This document shows, piece after piece, positions 43,319 through 52,215 of a DNA stretch of 64,000 nucleotides. Below the pieces are notes generated by a model. The model did no database searches and was not told where the DNA came from. It was given only the letters and a program-made list of their open reading frames with translations. The stretch comes from Promicromonospora panici (lineage in GTDB: Bacteria > Actinomycetota > Actinomycetes > Actinomycetales > Cellulomonadaceae), in assembly GCF_900608595.1 (NCBI RefSeq), contig NZ_UWYY01000003.1:124001-188000 (forward strand), in the 5' to 3' direction. A program made the position numbers and the translations under genes. Numbering within the stretch: position 1 is the stretch's first letter; every line of letters begins with the position of its first letter.

Positions 43319-44343
43319 CGACGTCGATGCAGGCCGCGGTGTGGCAGGGACCGGACGCGATCACGGTTGAGCGGGTTCCCGTACCTGAGGTGCCCGCCGG
43401 GTGGGCGCTGGTCGAGGTCGAGTACACGGGCATCTGCGGCACCGACCTGTCGATCCTGCACGGCACCCATCCGCGCGCGCAGGCAGGGATCGTGCCGGGG
43501 CACGAGATCGTGGGCGTGGTCGCCGACGGCGGGACCACGGGGCTCGCCGTCGGTGACCGGGTGGTGGCCGAGCCCCTCATCTCCTGCGGGCACTGCTTGG
43601 CGTGCCGCTCGGGCAGCACGCACGTGTGCCGCGACCTCAAGCTGTACGGCATCGACGCGCCCGGCTCCCTGGCCGGGTACGTGGCGCTGCCTGCCTCGGC
43701 GCTGCACGTCGTCCCGGCGGGTGTGCCAGCGCGGCTGGCCGCGCTGGTCGAGCCGCTGGCCGTGGCAGTGCATGCCGTCGCCCGCTCGGGCCTGCGGGCA
43801 GGTGACACCGTGGCGGTGCTCGGCGGAGGCCCGATCGGGGCGCTGACCGCGCTCGTCGCGACGCACGCCGGCGCCGGGCGCGTGGTCGTCGGCGAGCCGC
43901 GCACCTGGCGGCGGGAGGTGATCGCCGGGCTGGGCCTTGACGTGGTGCCGGACGGCGTGGACGCCGCCGCCCACGTCGCCTCACTGACTGCCGGCGAGGG
44001 CGCCGACGTCACGTTCGACGCCGCGGGACACCCTGCGGTGGCCGCTCAGCTGCCCGGCGTGTCCCGCGTGCTGGGCCGCATCGTGATCGTGGGCGTGCAC
44101 AAGCAGCCCGCGCCCGTCGACCTGCAGGCAATCTGCTTCAAGGAGCAGACGCTCGTGGGGGTGCGCGTGTACACCCACGAGGACGTCGCACAGGCAGTGC
44201 GCTTGGTCGCATCCGGAGAGCTCGGGCTCGAGCGGCTCCCCGTCGCCGAGTTCGCGCTGGAGGATGTGGCCGCGGCGTTCGAGTCCGCGGCGGCAGGACA
44301 GGACAACCTCAAGGTGCTGGTGCGTTCGGGCGGTGCGCAGTGA
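43315..44343 (+). CDS. Zinc-dependent alcohol/sorbitol dehydrogenase
   Basis: 342 residues; ATG overlaps the previous stop (ATGA at 43315-43318). Medium-chain dehydrogenase: catalytic zinc ligands Cys in GICGTD and His-Glu in PGHEIVG, structural zinc Cys cluster CGHCLACRSGSTHVC, and cofactor motif VLGGGPIGA. Resembles L-threonine/sorbitol/galactitol dehydrogenases. In this context a sugar or keto-deoxy acid dehydrogenase is likely. Confidence 0.88.
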   Translation: MTTSMQAAVWQGPDAITVERVPVPEVPAGWALVEVEYTGICGTDLSILHGTHPRAQAGIVPGHEIVGVVADGGTTGLAVGDRVVAEPLISCGHCLACRSGSTHVCRDLKLYGIDAPGSLAGYVALPASALHVVPAGVPARLAALVEPLAVAVHAVARSGLRAGDTVAVLGGGPIGALTALVATHAGAGRVVVGEPRTWRREVIAGLGLDVVPDGVDAAAHVASLTAGEGADVTFDAAGHPAVAAQLPGVSRVLGRIVIVGVHKQPAPVDLQAICFKEQTLVGVRVYTHEDVAQAVRLVASGELGLERLPVAEFALEDVAAAFESAAAGQDNLKVLVRSGGAQ

Positions 44344-45101
44344 GCGGCGCGGCACCGTTCTCGCTGGCCGGGAGGACCGCCGTCGTGACAGGCGGCGGAC
44401 GCGGCCTCGGCGCTGGCATCACCGCCGCGCTGCTGGAGGCCGGAGCGGATGTCGTCGTGCTGGCCCGCCGCGACCTGCCGCAGGATCTGACGGAGACGGC
44501 CGACGCCCTGGGACGCACGATCGAGCTGGTGTCCGTCGACCTGGCCGACGGCGAGGCCGTCGGCGAGGCGGCCCACGACGTGCTGGCCCGCCACCAGGTC
44601 GACGTGCTGGTCAACAACGCCGGTGTGCAGGGCCGGTTTCCCGCAGCCGAGTTCCCGCTCGACGCGTTCGACCGGGTGCTCGACGTCAACTTGCGCGCGG
44701 TGTTCCAGCTCGCGCAGCGGTTCGGGCGCCCGATGCTGGAGCGTGGGGACGGTGCGATCATCAACCTCGCCTCGCTGCTCAGCTTCCAGGGTGGCCTGAA
44801 CGTCGCCGCCTACGCCGCGTCGAAGGGTGCGGTGGCGCAGCTGACCAAGGCCTTGGCCAACGAATGGGCCGGGCAAGGGGTGCGCGTCAACGCGGTGGCA
44901 CCGGGTTACATGACTACCGAGATGAACGAGGCCCTGCTCACGGACCCGGTGCGGCTCGAGCAGCTCTCGGCCCGGATCCCCGCTGGACGATGGGGCACAC
45001 CGGCGGACATCGGGAACGTCGTGGTGTTTCTCGCCTCGGGCGCCGCCGGGTACGTGCACGGGCAGGTGCTCGCTGTCGACGGTGGGTGGATGGGACGCTG
45101 A
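44340..45101 (+). CDS. SDR, sugar-acid or L-fucose dehydrogenase-like
   Basis: 253 residues from GTG 44340 overlapping the previous TGA. Motifs TGGGRGLG (residues 18-25), NNAG, Ser in INLASL, YAASK, and PGYMTTEMN. Close in pattern to KduD/2-deoxy-D-gluconate 3-dehydrogenases and to SDRs acting on 2-keto-3-deoxy-L-fuconate. It could replace the lost AKR or act later in the pathway. Last gene of the three-gene operon. Confidence 0.85.
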   Translation: MSGAAPFSLAGRTAVVTGGGRGLGAGITAALLEAGADVVVLARRDLPQDLTETADALGRTIELVSVDLADGEAVGEAAHDVLARHQVDVLVNNAGVQGRFPAAEFPLDAFDRVLDVNLRAVFQLAQRFGRPMLERGDGAIINLASLLSFQGGLNVAAYAASKGAVAQLTKALANEWAGQGVRVNAVAPGYMTTEMNEALLTDPVRLEQLSARIPAGRWGTPADIGNVVVFLASGAAGYVHGQVLAVDGGWMGR

Positions 45102-45113
45102 CCGCCGGTGTCC

Positions 45114-45252
45114 GCGGACCCGCATGTGCCCGAACCTGTCCGCCGTGTGGTGATCGATTCGGTCCCCAGATGGCGGGAGACCGCGGCGATCGGGGTGCCA
45201 CCAGCGAGCGTCCACGACGTGGCGGTGTGGCGCAGGTCGCGCGCCCCGCCCA
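45114..45252 (-). mobile_element. Tyrosine recombinase (integrase) remnant
   Basis: The minus strand reads RDLRHTATSWTLAGGTPIAA, then VSRHLGTESITT and, after a one-base loss, ADRFGHM. This is the L-R-H and LGH-like part of phage/ICE integrases, with box II Arg and His present and the terminal Tyr region lost. Only about 46 codons remain. Confidence 0.6.
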
Positions 45253-45256
45253 GGTG

Positions 45257-46027
45257 ATGGTCGGCGATCTCGCCGAGCCCGACGATGTCCGCCGCGCGGT
45301 GGACGGGGCGGACGCGGTCTTCGCGGTCCCGGTCGGCGGTCCCGACGAGGCAAAGAAAGCCCGCAACGGCAGGCTTCTCATCGAGGCGGCCCGCGAGAGC
45401 GGTGCGCGCCACTTCGTCCAGACCACCGTGGCTGCTCTGCCCGCGCACCTGGGATTCGGCGACCCCGGTACCGGATACAGCTTCGAGCCCTACACCCGTG
45501 CGCGCCTGGAGATCGAGGAGACCGTACGCGCGGCCGGGTTCCGACACTGGACGATCCTGCAGCCGGTGGCATTCATGGAGAACTTCACGGGGGATAAAGC
45601 GCGTTTCATGTACCCCGGGATGGCCTCCGGCCGCCTGGACTCGGCACACCATTCCGACGCCCGCGTCCAGTACATCGCGACCCGCGACGTCGCCGCTTTC
45701 GCCGTGACTGCCCTCGAGAACCCGGAGCGCTTCACCCACCACGACATCGAGCTGGCCTCACAAGCCCTGACCATGGGCGAGATCGCCGCCGTACTCGGCG
45801 AGGAGACCGGCCGCTCGTACACCCACCGCACCCTCACTCCCGCAGAGGCCGCGGACGCGGGCATCCACGCGGGCATCGTGCACAGCCATCTGTGGGACAA
45901 CAGGATCGGCTATCACGCACCGCTCGCGGACGACCAGGAAAAGCAGTGGGGCATCCGCCCCCTCACCTTCCGCGACTGGGCACGAGCCAACCATCAACAC
46001 CTGTCCAGCGGACAGGACCCTCGTTGA
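45257..46027 (+). pseudogene. NmrA-like NAD(P)-binding protein lacking its 5' end
   Basis: 256 codons from ATG 45257. The C-terminal two thirds of an NmrA/SDR-a protein are intact: VMVGDLAEPDDVRRAVDGAD, ARHFVQTTVAA, HWTILQPVAFMENF and YIATRDVAAFAV. The N-terminal GATGxxG cofactor loop, which should lie about 45 residues upstream, is missing; the sequence there is the integrase remnant on the other strand. Without that loop NAD(P) binding is doubtful. Could still be expressed, since the frame is open. Confidence 0.75.
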
Positions 46028-46057
46028 CGAGGCACTGTCCGGCGTGGTGAGCCCGGC

Positions 46058-46094
46058 CCGGTGGCTCGCGGGCGCCCTGCCGGCGAGCCACCGG
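46058..46094 (+). terminator. Terminator after NmrA remnant
   Basis: CCGGTGGCTCGC/GCGAGCCACCGG, perfect 12-bp arms, 13-nt loop. Confidence 0.8.
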
Positions 46095-46400
46095 CCACAC
46101 TGCCACACAACACACCCGCGTCGCCCCTTCACATGGGAGCGCCGAGAAGGCCTCCCGGACAGCGCGTTCTCGAAAGGACTACGCGCTCGTCCAGATGTCC
46201 TCCAAGAAGCCTGCCCGTCGACCGACGAGAAAGGAACCATCACATCTCTGGATGTCTCGACCCGAAGGCTCGACTCCAGCTTCCGCAGGCCGACCGGGCC
46301 GGGATCGCAAACGCCCCCGGGCTGAGGGCCGCTCGCCGGCACAGTTGCCGCCCCAGCTGTACGTTGAGGCTCTGACCTGCACGAACGGTATCTGTTGTCG
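46095..46400. other. Intergenic region
   Basis: About 300 bp before the stop of the next minus-strand gene. No gene, repeat or operator recognised. Confidence 0.5.
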
Positions 46401-47114
46401 TCACCACACGAGGGCCTGCCGATCGAGGAAGAACTGTCCGGTCGGTCCTGAGTCGGGCAGCGTGGCCAGCCAGACCGGCGTATCTGCTCCCAGTTCGACC
46501 GCGCGCTCGCCATTGGGACTCATGTCGGTCCTGGTGTACCCGGGTGAGGCCGCATTGACCAGGACACCGGTGCCTTCGAGCTCGGCGGCCAGCGTCCGGG
46601 TAAGCATGTTCAGCCCAGTCTTCGAGATGCGGTAGGCGGGCGAGGCCGGCGACCGGGTCAGCTCGAGCGATGCCATCGTGCTGCTCAGGTTGACGATCCG
46701 GCCGTAGCCCTGCGCCCGCATCGACGGGACGACCTCGGCGCAGCACCGCCAGGCGCCGAGGAGGTTCGTCTCCAGGGTGCGCCTGATGCGCGCGAAGTCC
46801 GGCGAGGACGGCCGGTGCTCCGGGCCGTCGACGGCGACGCCCGCGTTGTTAACGAGCATGTCGATCCTGCCGTACTGGTTCCGGACGTGCTGAAACGCCG
46901 CCTCGACGGAAGGCCCGTCCACGACGTCGAGGGCCAGGGCGCTGACCGCACCGGGGTACGAGGCGTCCAGCGATCGCGCCTCCTCGTTGGCACGGTCGGC
47001 ATCTCGGGCGGTCAGAACCACGTGGTGGTCAAGGCGGGCGAGCTGACGGCAGATCTCGAGTCCGATCCCGCGGTTCCCCCCGGTGACCACCGCTACCCTT
47101 CGCGTTCTGCTCAC
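46401..47114 (-). CDS. Carbonyl-reductase-like SDR
   Basis: 237 residues from GTG 47114, overlapping the aspartase stop (GTGA). Motif TGGNRGIG (11-18), NNAG near 89, Ser in NLSSTM, and YRISKTGLN for Tyr/Lys. The pattern is that of CBR1-like reductases. Last gene of a minus-strand operon (aminotransferase, alanine dehydrogenase, ALDH, tartrate-DH-like, aspartase, SDR). Substrate unknown, probably a carbonyl of that pathway. Confidence 0.85.
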   Translation of the reverse strand: MSRTRRVAVVTGGNRGIGLEICRQLARLDHHVVLTARDADRANEEARSLDASYPGAVSALALDVVDGPSVEAAFQHVRNQYGRIDMLVNNAGVAVDGPEHRPSSPDFARIRRTLETNLLGAWRCCAEVVPSMRAQGYGRIVNLSSTMASLELTRSPASPAYRISKTGLNMLTRTLAAELEGTGVLVNAASPGYTRTDMSPNGERAVELGADTPVWLATLPDSGPTGQFFLDRQALVW

Positions 47115-48526
47115 CGGGCGGCCATCCTCGCTTCGTCTTCGATCTGCCGGACCTGGACGTCGTCGAGCAGCCCCTTGCTGACGGCCAGCTCAAGGAGTCG
47201 CCCACTGCCCGAGCCCGCCTCGGCGGCGAGCCGGCTTGCCTGTGCGTAGCCGAGTACCGGGCTCAGGTGGGTCACGGTGACGAGGGAGTCCGGCAAGAGG
47301 TTCGCGAGGTGCTCCCGGTTGGCGGTGATACCGGCGACGCAGCGTTGCGCGAGTGCACGCGCGGCCGCGGCGAGGTGCGCCGCACTGTCCAGCAGCGAAC
47401 GCGTGATCACCGGCCCGAACGCATTGAGCTGGAGCTGTCCGGCCTCGGCAGCGAGCGTCACGGTCAGGTCGTTGCCGATGACCTCGAACGCGACCTGGTT
47501 GACGAGCTCCGGGATGACCGGATTGACCTTGCCGGGCATCATGCTCGACCCCGCCTGGACGGCCGGGAGACTGATCTCGTGGAGGCCTGCCCGTGGGCCG
47601 GACGTCAGAAGCCGAAGGTCGTTGCAGATCTTGGAAAGCTTGATGGCCGTTTTTCTCATGACGCCGGACAGGTGGACATACGCCCCGGTGTCCTGAGTCG
47701 CCTCGACGAGGTCCGCCGCTGAGCACAGCCCCGGGATGCCCGTGATGCTCCTCAGCTCGGCAAGGGCGTGGTCACGGAATTCGGGATGCGCGTTGAGCGT
47801 CGTCCCGATCGCGGTTCCTCCCAGGTTTAGCTCGCACAGCTGTTGGCGGGCGTCGGCCAGCGCGGCCTCCTCCTTTGCCAGCATGCCGGCGAAAACGCGG
47901 AACTCCTGACCCAGCGTCATCGGGACGGCGTCCTGCAGCTGGGTCCGACCGAGCTTGACGATCGTGGAGAAGTCCTCCGCCTTGGCGGCGAAGGTCCCCT
48001 GCGCGAGCTCCAACGACTCCAGAAGATCTCCCGCGGCTCGGTGCAGCGCGAGCTTGACTGCCGTGGGGTAGACGTCGTTCGTGCTCTGTCCGAGGTTGAC
48101 GTGCTCCAGCGGATGCACGACGTCGTACGCTCCCCGCTCCCGCCCGAGTCGCTCGAGGGCGAGGTTGGCGATGACCTCGTTCGCGTTCATGTTCGTCGAG
48201 GTGCCGGCCCCGCCCTGGAGGGGATCGACGACGAACTGGTCGTGGTGCTCACCCCGGCGCACCTGCTCGCAGGCTCCGGCGATCGCCGCGGCGATCGTAG
48301 GGTCCAGGCGTCCGCACCGGCGATTGGCCACGGCTGCGGCCTGCTTGACCGCGGCCAGCGACTCGATCAGGAGCGGGTAGCGCTCGAGCGTGTCCCCGGT
48401 GATGTCGAAGTTTGCCACCGCACGGGCGGTATGGACGCCGTAGAGCGCCGAGGCGGCTACGGCAAGGCCGCCGAGCAGGTCGTGCTCGAGCCGAATCTCG
48501 ACTGCGGTGTCGACGCCGGCACTCAT
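47111..48526 (-). CDS. aspA: Aspartate ammonia-lyase
   Basis: 471 residues from ATG 48526 (GAGGGAC upstream), overlapping the stop of the preceding gene. Aspartase/fumarase superfamily: GAGTSTNMNANEVIANLALE, HVNLGQSTNDVYPTA, TQLQDAVPMTLGQEF and the signature loop GSSMMPGKVNPV. Length matches AspA (about 470). Normally deaminates L-aspartate to fumarate and ammonia; the loop has PGKVN where canonical aspartases have PAKVN, so a modified-aspartate substrate cannot be excluded. Confidence 0.87.
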   Translation of the reverse strand: MSAGVDTAVEIRLEHDLLGGLAVAASALYGVHTARAVANFDITGDTLERYPLLIESLAAVKQAAAVANRRCGRLDPTIAAAIAGACEQVRRGEHHDQFVVDPLQGGAGTSTNMNANEVIANLALERLGRERGAYDVVHPLEHVNLGQSTNDVYPTAVKLALHRAAGDLLESLELAQGTFAAKAEDFSTIVKLGRTQLQDAVPMTLGQEFRVFAGMLAKEEAALADARQQLCELNLGGTAIGTTLNAHPEFRDHALAELRSITGIPGLCSAADLVEATQDTGAYVHLSGVMRKTAIKLSKICNDLRLLTSGPRAGLHEISLPAVQAGSSMMPGKVNPVIPELVNQVAFEVIGNDLTVTLAAEAGQLQLNAFGPVITRSLLDSAAHLAAAARALAQRCVAGITANREHLANLLPDSLVTVTHLSPVLGYAQASRLAAEAGSGSGRLLELAVSKGLLDDVQVRQIEDEARMAAR

Positions 48527-49614
48527 GAGCGTCCCTCGCTCGTGGTGGCGAGAGCGTCCAGGCAATGGCGTGTGATGGCGTCCGTGACCTCGATCGTGGT
48601 GGCGGTGCCGCCGAGATCCGCGGTGCGGATGCCCTCGGCCAGGGCCGACTCGATGCCGTCGACCAGGATCTGGGCACCGAGTGACTCGCCGAGGTGCTCG
48701 AGCATCATGGCTGATGCCCAGATCTGACCCACCGGGTTCGCGATGCCCCGGCCGGCGATGTCGGGTGCGGACCCGTGCACCGGCTCGAACATCGACGGGT
48801 ACTGCCGTGGCGGGTTCAGGTTGGCGCTCGGGGCCACGCCGATCGAGCCGGCGACCGCGGCCGCGAGATCGGAGAGGATGTCGCCGAAGAGGTTCGACGC
48901 GACGATCACGTCGAGCGACCTGGGCTTGAGTACGACCCGGGCGGCCAGCGCGTCGATCAGGACGCTCTCGAGCGTCACGCCGGGTCGAGCGGCGACGACC
49001 TCCCTGACGATCTCGTCCCAGAACGGCATCGTGTGGATGATGCCGTTGGACTTGGTCGCGGAGACGAGGCGCCCCTGGCGTCGGCTCGCCAGGTCGACGG
49101 CGTACTCGGCGACCCTCTCGATCCCGGCCCTGGTGAAAACCGCCTCCTGGACGGCCGTCTCCTCGGGGCGCCCGCGGTACACCCGACCGCCGATCTCCGA
49201 GTACTCCCCCTCGACGTTCTCGCGGACGACGGTGATGTCGAGCTCGTCCAGACCGGCGATGGGCGAGATCACACCCGGGAGAATCCGTACAGGGCGCAGG
49301 TTGACGTACTGCTGGAAGTCCCGGCGGATCGGGATCAGCAGGCCCCAGAGCGTGACGTCGTCCGGGATGTCGGGCGCGCCGACAGCGCCCAGCAGGATGC
49401 CGTCACCGGTGGCGAGCTGGTCGACGCCGTCGACCGGCATCATCCGGCCGTAGGCACGGTAGTGGTCCGAGCCCCACTCCCGGTCACGCCACGTGACCGA
49501 GAAGCCCAGGGCGGGAGCGATCGCGTCGATGCAGGTGATCGCCGCGGGCATCACCTCCTGACCGATCCCGTCGCCCGCGATCACGTCGACGGTGTACGTA
49601 CGCCGACCGCTCAT
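48523..49614 (-). CDS. Tartrate/D-malate dehydrogenase family protein
   Basis: 363 residues; ATG 49614 overlaps the ALDH stop. Isocitrate/isopropylmalate dehydrogenase fold: DVIAGDGIGQEVMP at the start, IPIRRDFQQYVNLRP, ITVVRENVEGEYSEIGG, the DALAARVVLKP and NLFGDILSDLAAA metal-binding region, and EPVHGSAPDIAG. The R-D-F-Q-Q-Y and REN-EGEYS residues match TtuC/DmlA rather than LeuB. Expected reaction: NAD-dependent oxidative decarboxylation of D-malate or tartrate. Confidence 0.87.
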   Translation of the reverse strand: MSGRRTYTVDVIAGDGIGQEVMPAAITCIDAIAPALGFSVTWRDREWGSDHYRAYGRMMPVDGVDQLATGDGILLGAVGAPDIPDDVTLWGLLIPIRRDFQQYVNLRPVRILPGVISPIAGLDELDITVVRENVEGEYSEIGGRVYRGRPEETAVQEAVFTRAGIERVAEYAVDLASRRQGRLVSATKSNGIIHTMPFWDEIVREVVAARPGVTLESVLIDALAARVVLKPRSLDVIVASNLFGDILSDLAAAVAGSIGVAPSANLNPPRQYPSMFEPVHGSAPDIAGRGIANPVGQIWASAMMLEHLGESLGAQILVDGIESALAEGIRTADLGGTATTIEVTDAITRHCLDALATTSEGRS

Positions 49615-51107
49615 GGCCGCACCGGTATCGAGATGTACTTGGTCTCGAGGAACTCGTCGATCCCGACCCGACCGCCCTCGCGCCCGAGGCCGGACTGCTT
49701 CACGCCGCCGAACGGCGCCGAGGGGGTCGAGACGATGCCGGAGTTGATGCCGACCATGCCGACCTCCAGGCGTTCAGCCACGTTGAGAGCGTTGTCGAGG
49801 TCCTGGGTAGCGACGTAACCGACCAGACCCCACTCGGTGTCGTTCGCCCGGCGGATCGCGTCGTCGAGGCTGGTGAAGGTCTGGATCGCGGCGACGGGCC
49901 CGAAGATCTCGGTGGATGCCAGTGCGCTCAGTGGGTCGATACCGGCCAGGACCGTCGGCTCCACGAAGAACCCGGGTCGGTCGGGGCGGCCGCCACCGAC
50001 GAGCACCGAAGCGCCGCGGTCCACGGCGTCCTCGACCAGCGTCCGTACCTTTTCCCGGCTGGCCGCGTCGATCAGCGGTCCGACGTCGACCCCGTCGTGC
50101 GTGCCGTCACCCACTGTCAGGGCGCCCATGCGTTCGGCCAGCCGTCCCGCGAACCCCTCGGCAACGGTCTCGTGCACAAAGAACCGGTTGGCGGCGGTGC
50201 AGGCCTCGCCCATGTTCCGCATCTTCGCCTGGAATGCCGCATCGACCGCTCGGTCGAGGTCCGCGTCCTCGAGCACGAGGAACGGGGCATTGCCGCCGAG
50301 CTCCATAGAGGTGCGCAGGACGTTGCGGGCCGCCTGAGCGAGCAGGATCTTGCCGACCTCGGTGGACCCCGTGAAGGACAGCTTGCGGATGATCCCGCTC
50401 TCCAGCATCGGCGTGACGACCTCCGCCGCCCGGCTGGTGGTTATGACGCTCAGCGCGCCGTCCGGGAGGCCGGCCTCGGCGAGAATCTCGGCGAGCGCCA
50501 GCGAGCAGAGCGGTGTCTGCGGAGCAGGCTTCAGGATGCTGACGCAGCCGGCCGCGATCGCCGGACCGAGCTTGCGGGCCCCCATGGCCAGCGGGAAGTT
50601 CCAGGGGATGACCAGCAGGGAAGGACCAACCGGCTGCCGGACCTGCAGGTTCCGCGCGGCTCCGTCGGGACGGTGGGCATAGCCGCCGTCGATCCGGACC
50701 GCCTCCTCGGCGAACCAGCGGAAGAACTCCGCGGCGTAGGCGACCTCGCCGCGCGCATCGGCCAGCGGCTTGCCCATCTCCAGCGTCATCAGGAGCGCGA
50801 GCTGCTCGGTGCGCTCGATGGTCAGCTCGAACGCGCGGTAGAGGATCTCCGACCGCGTCCGGGCGGAGGTGCGTGCCCAGGACTCCTGAGCCCGCTGCGC
50901 CGCCTCCAGAGCCGCAAGGGCGTCCTCCGCACCGGCGTCCGCGACCTCCGTCAGCACCTCTTCGGTGGCGGGGTTGACCACCGGCATCCGATCTTTGCTG
51001 GCGGCGGCAACCCACCTGCCGCCGAGGAAGAGGTCTCGGGGCACGCCCGCCAGCACCTCGGTCACGTCGTTGGTCGCGCGCGCTGGCGCGACTTCTGTCC
51101 GGGTCAT
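49611..51107 (-). CDS. gabD: Succinate-semialdehyde dehydrogenase-like ALDH
   Basis: 498 residues, ATG 51107 with AAGGAG 6 nt upstream. Aldehyde dehydrogenase fold: FTGSTEVGK cofactor loop, general base Glu in MELGGNAP, catalytic Cys in GEACTAANRFFV. Overall GabD-like. In the context of aspartase, a class III aminotransferase and alanine dehydrogenase it may oxidise succinate or aspartate semialdehyde. Confidence 0.87.
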   Translation of the reverse strand: MTRTEVAPARATNDVTEVLAGVPRDLFLGGRWVAAASKDRMPVVNPATEEVLTEVADAGAEDALAALEAAQRAQESWARTSARTRSEILYRAFELTIERTEQLALLMTLEMGKPLADARGEVAYAAEFFRWFAEEAVRIDGGYAHRPDGAARNLQVRQPVGPSLLVIPWNFPLAMGARKLGPAIAAGCVSILKPAPQTPLCSLALAEILAEAGLPDGALSVITTSRAAEVVTPMLESGIIRKLSFTGSTEVGKILLAQAARNVLRTSMELGGNAPFLVLEDADLDRAVDAAFQAKMRNMGEACTAANRFFVHETVAEGFAGRLAERMGALTVGDGTHDGVDVGPLIDAASREKVRTLVEDAVDRGASVLVGGGRPDRPGFFVEPTVLAGIDPLSALASTEIFGPVAAIQTFTSLDDAIRRANDTEWGLVGYVATQDLDNALNVAERLEVGMVGINSGIVSTPSAPFGGVKQSGLGREGGRVGIDEFLETKYISIPVRP

Positions 51108-51127
51108 TTCTGTCTCCTTCTCCGCGA

Positions 51128-52204
51128 TCAGCGGAACGCCGCGGCGACGGCGTCGTGGGTGATGGTCCCGGCCCGGGTGTTGAGGCCGCTCAGCAGGCCC
51201 CGGTCGCGGTCGAGCGCCTCGTCCACGCCGAGCCCGGCGAGGCGGCGCACGTAGGTCAGGGTCGCGTTCGTGAGCGCGCGGGTCGATGTGCGTGGGACTG
51301 CGCCTGGCATGTTGGCCACGCAGTAGTGGGTGATGCCGTCCACCACGTAGGTCGGCGCGTCGTAAGTGGTGGGCCGCGACGTCTCGAAGCAGCCCCCCTG
51401 GTCGATGGCGACGTCGATGAGGAGGGCACCGGGCTTGAGCAGGCCGAGGTCGTCCCTCGCGAGGAGCTTGGGCGCGGCGGCTCCAGGCACGAGCACGGCT
51501 CCGATCACGACGTCGGCGTCCCGGAGCGCGGAGATCGCCGGTCCACCTGTCGACTGCAGAACCTGCGCGGAGCTGCCGAAGAGCTCCTCGAGCTCGCGTA
51601 CCCGGCGCGACGAGGTGTCCAGGATGGTCACGTCGGCCCGCATGCCCACTGCGAGCGAGGCCGCCTGGGTGCCGACGACACCGCCGCCGAGCACCGTCAC
51701 CTTGGCGGGCGGGACGCCGGGCGAGCCGCCGAGCAGCAGGCCGGGTCCACCGTGCGGGTGCATGAGGTGCTGCCCTGCAGCGTGGGCGGCAAGGCGCCCG
51801 GCGACCTCGCTCATGGGCTTGAGGAGCGGCAGCCCACCACGGTCGTCGACGACCGTCTCGTACGCGATAGCGGTGACACGGTTGTCGAGGAGCGCCTGGG
51901 TAAGCTGCCGGTCGGCGGCCAGGTGCAGGTAGGTGAAGAGGACGCTCTCCTCGCTGAGCCGGTCGTACTCGGCGGCCACCGGCTCCTTGACCTTGACCAC
52001 CAGCTCCGCCGCCCAGGCGTCGTCGGTGCTGACGACCTTGGCCCCGGCCTGTTCGTAGTGCTCGTCCGGGATGCCCGATCCGACGCCGGCGCCGCGCTCG
52101 ACGAGCACGTCGTGACCGTCCGTGACCAGGGCGCGTGCCCCGGCGTCCGTCAGCGCCACGCGGCGTTCGGCCGGCTTGATCTCCTTGACCACTGAGATAC
52201 GCAT
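51128..52204 (-). CDS. ald: Alanine dehydrogenase
   Basis: 358 residues from ATG 52204 (AGGAGAAG 6 nt upstream). N-terminal MRISVVKEIKPAERRVALT with the substrate-binding Arg, VVKVKEP with Lys, HLAAD with the catalytic His, NAD motif VLGGGVVGTQA, and the C-terminal VANMPGAVPRTST. Reversible L-alanine/pyruvate plus ammonia. It would regenerate pyruvate for or recycle alanine from the neighbouring aminotransferase (12 bp away). Confidence 0.93.
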   Translation of the reverse strand: MRISVVKEIKPAERRVALTDAGARALVTDGHDVLVERGAGVGSGIPDEHYEQAGAKVVSTDDAWAAELVVKVKEPVAAEYDRLSEESVLFTYLHLAADRQLTQALLDNRVTAIAYETVVDDRGGLPLLKPMSEVAGRLAAHAAGQHLMHPHGGPGLLLGGSPGVPPAKVTVLGGGVVGTQAASLAVGMRADVTILDTSSRRVRELEELFGSSAQVLQSTGGPAISALRDADVVIGAVLVPGAAAPKLLARDDLGLLKPGALLIDVAIDQGGCFETSRPTTYDAPTYVVDGITHYCVANMPGAVPRTSTRALTNATLTYVRRLAGLGVDEALDRDRGLLSGLNTRAGTITHDAVAAAFR

Positions 52205-52215
52205 GGATTCTTCTC

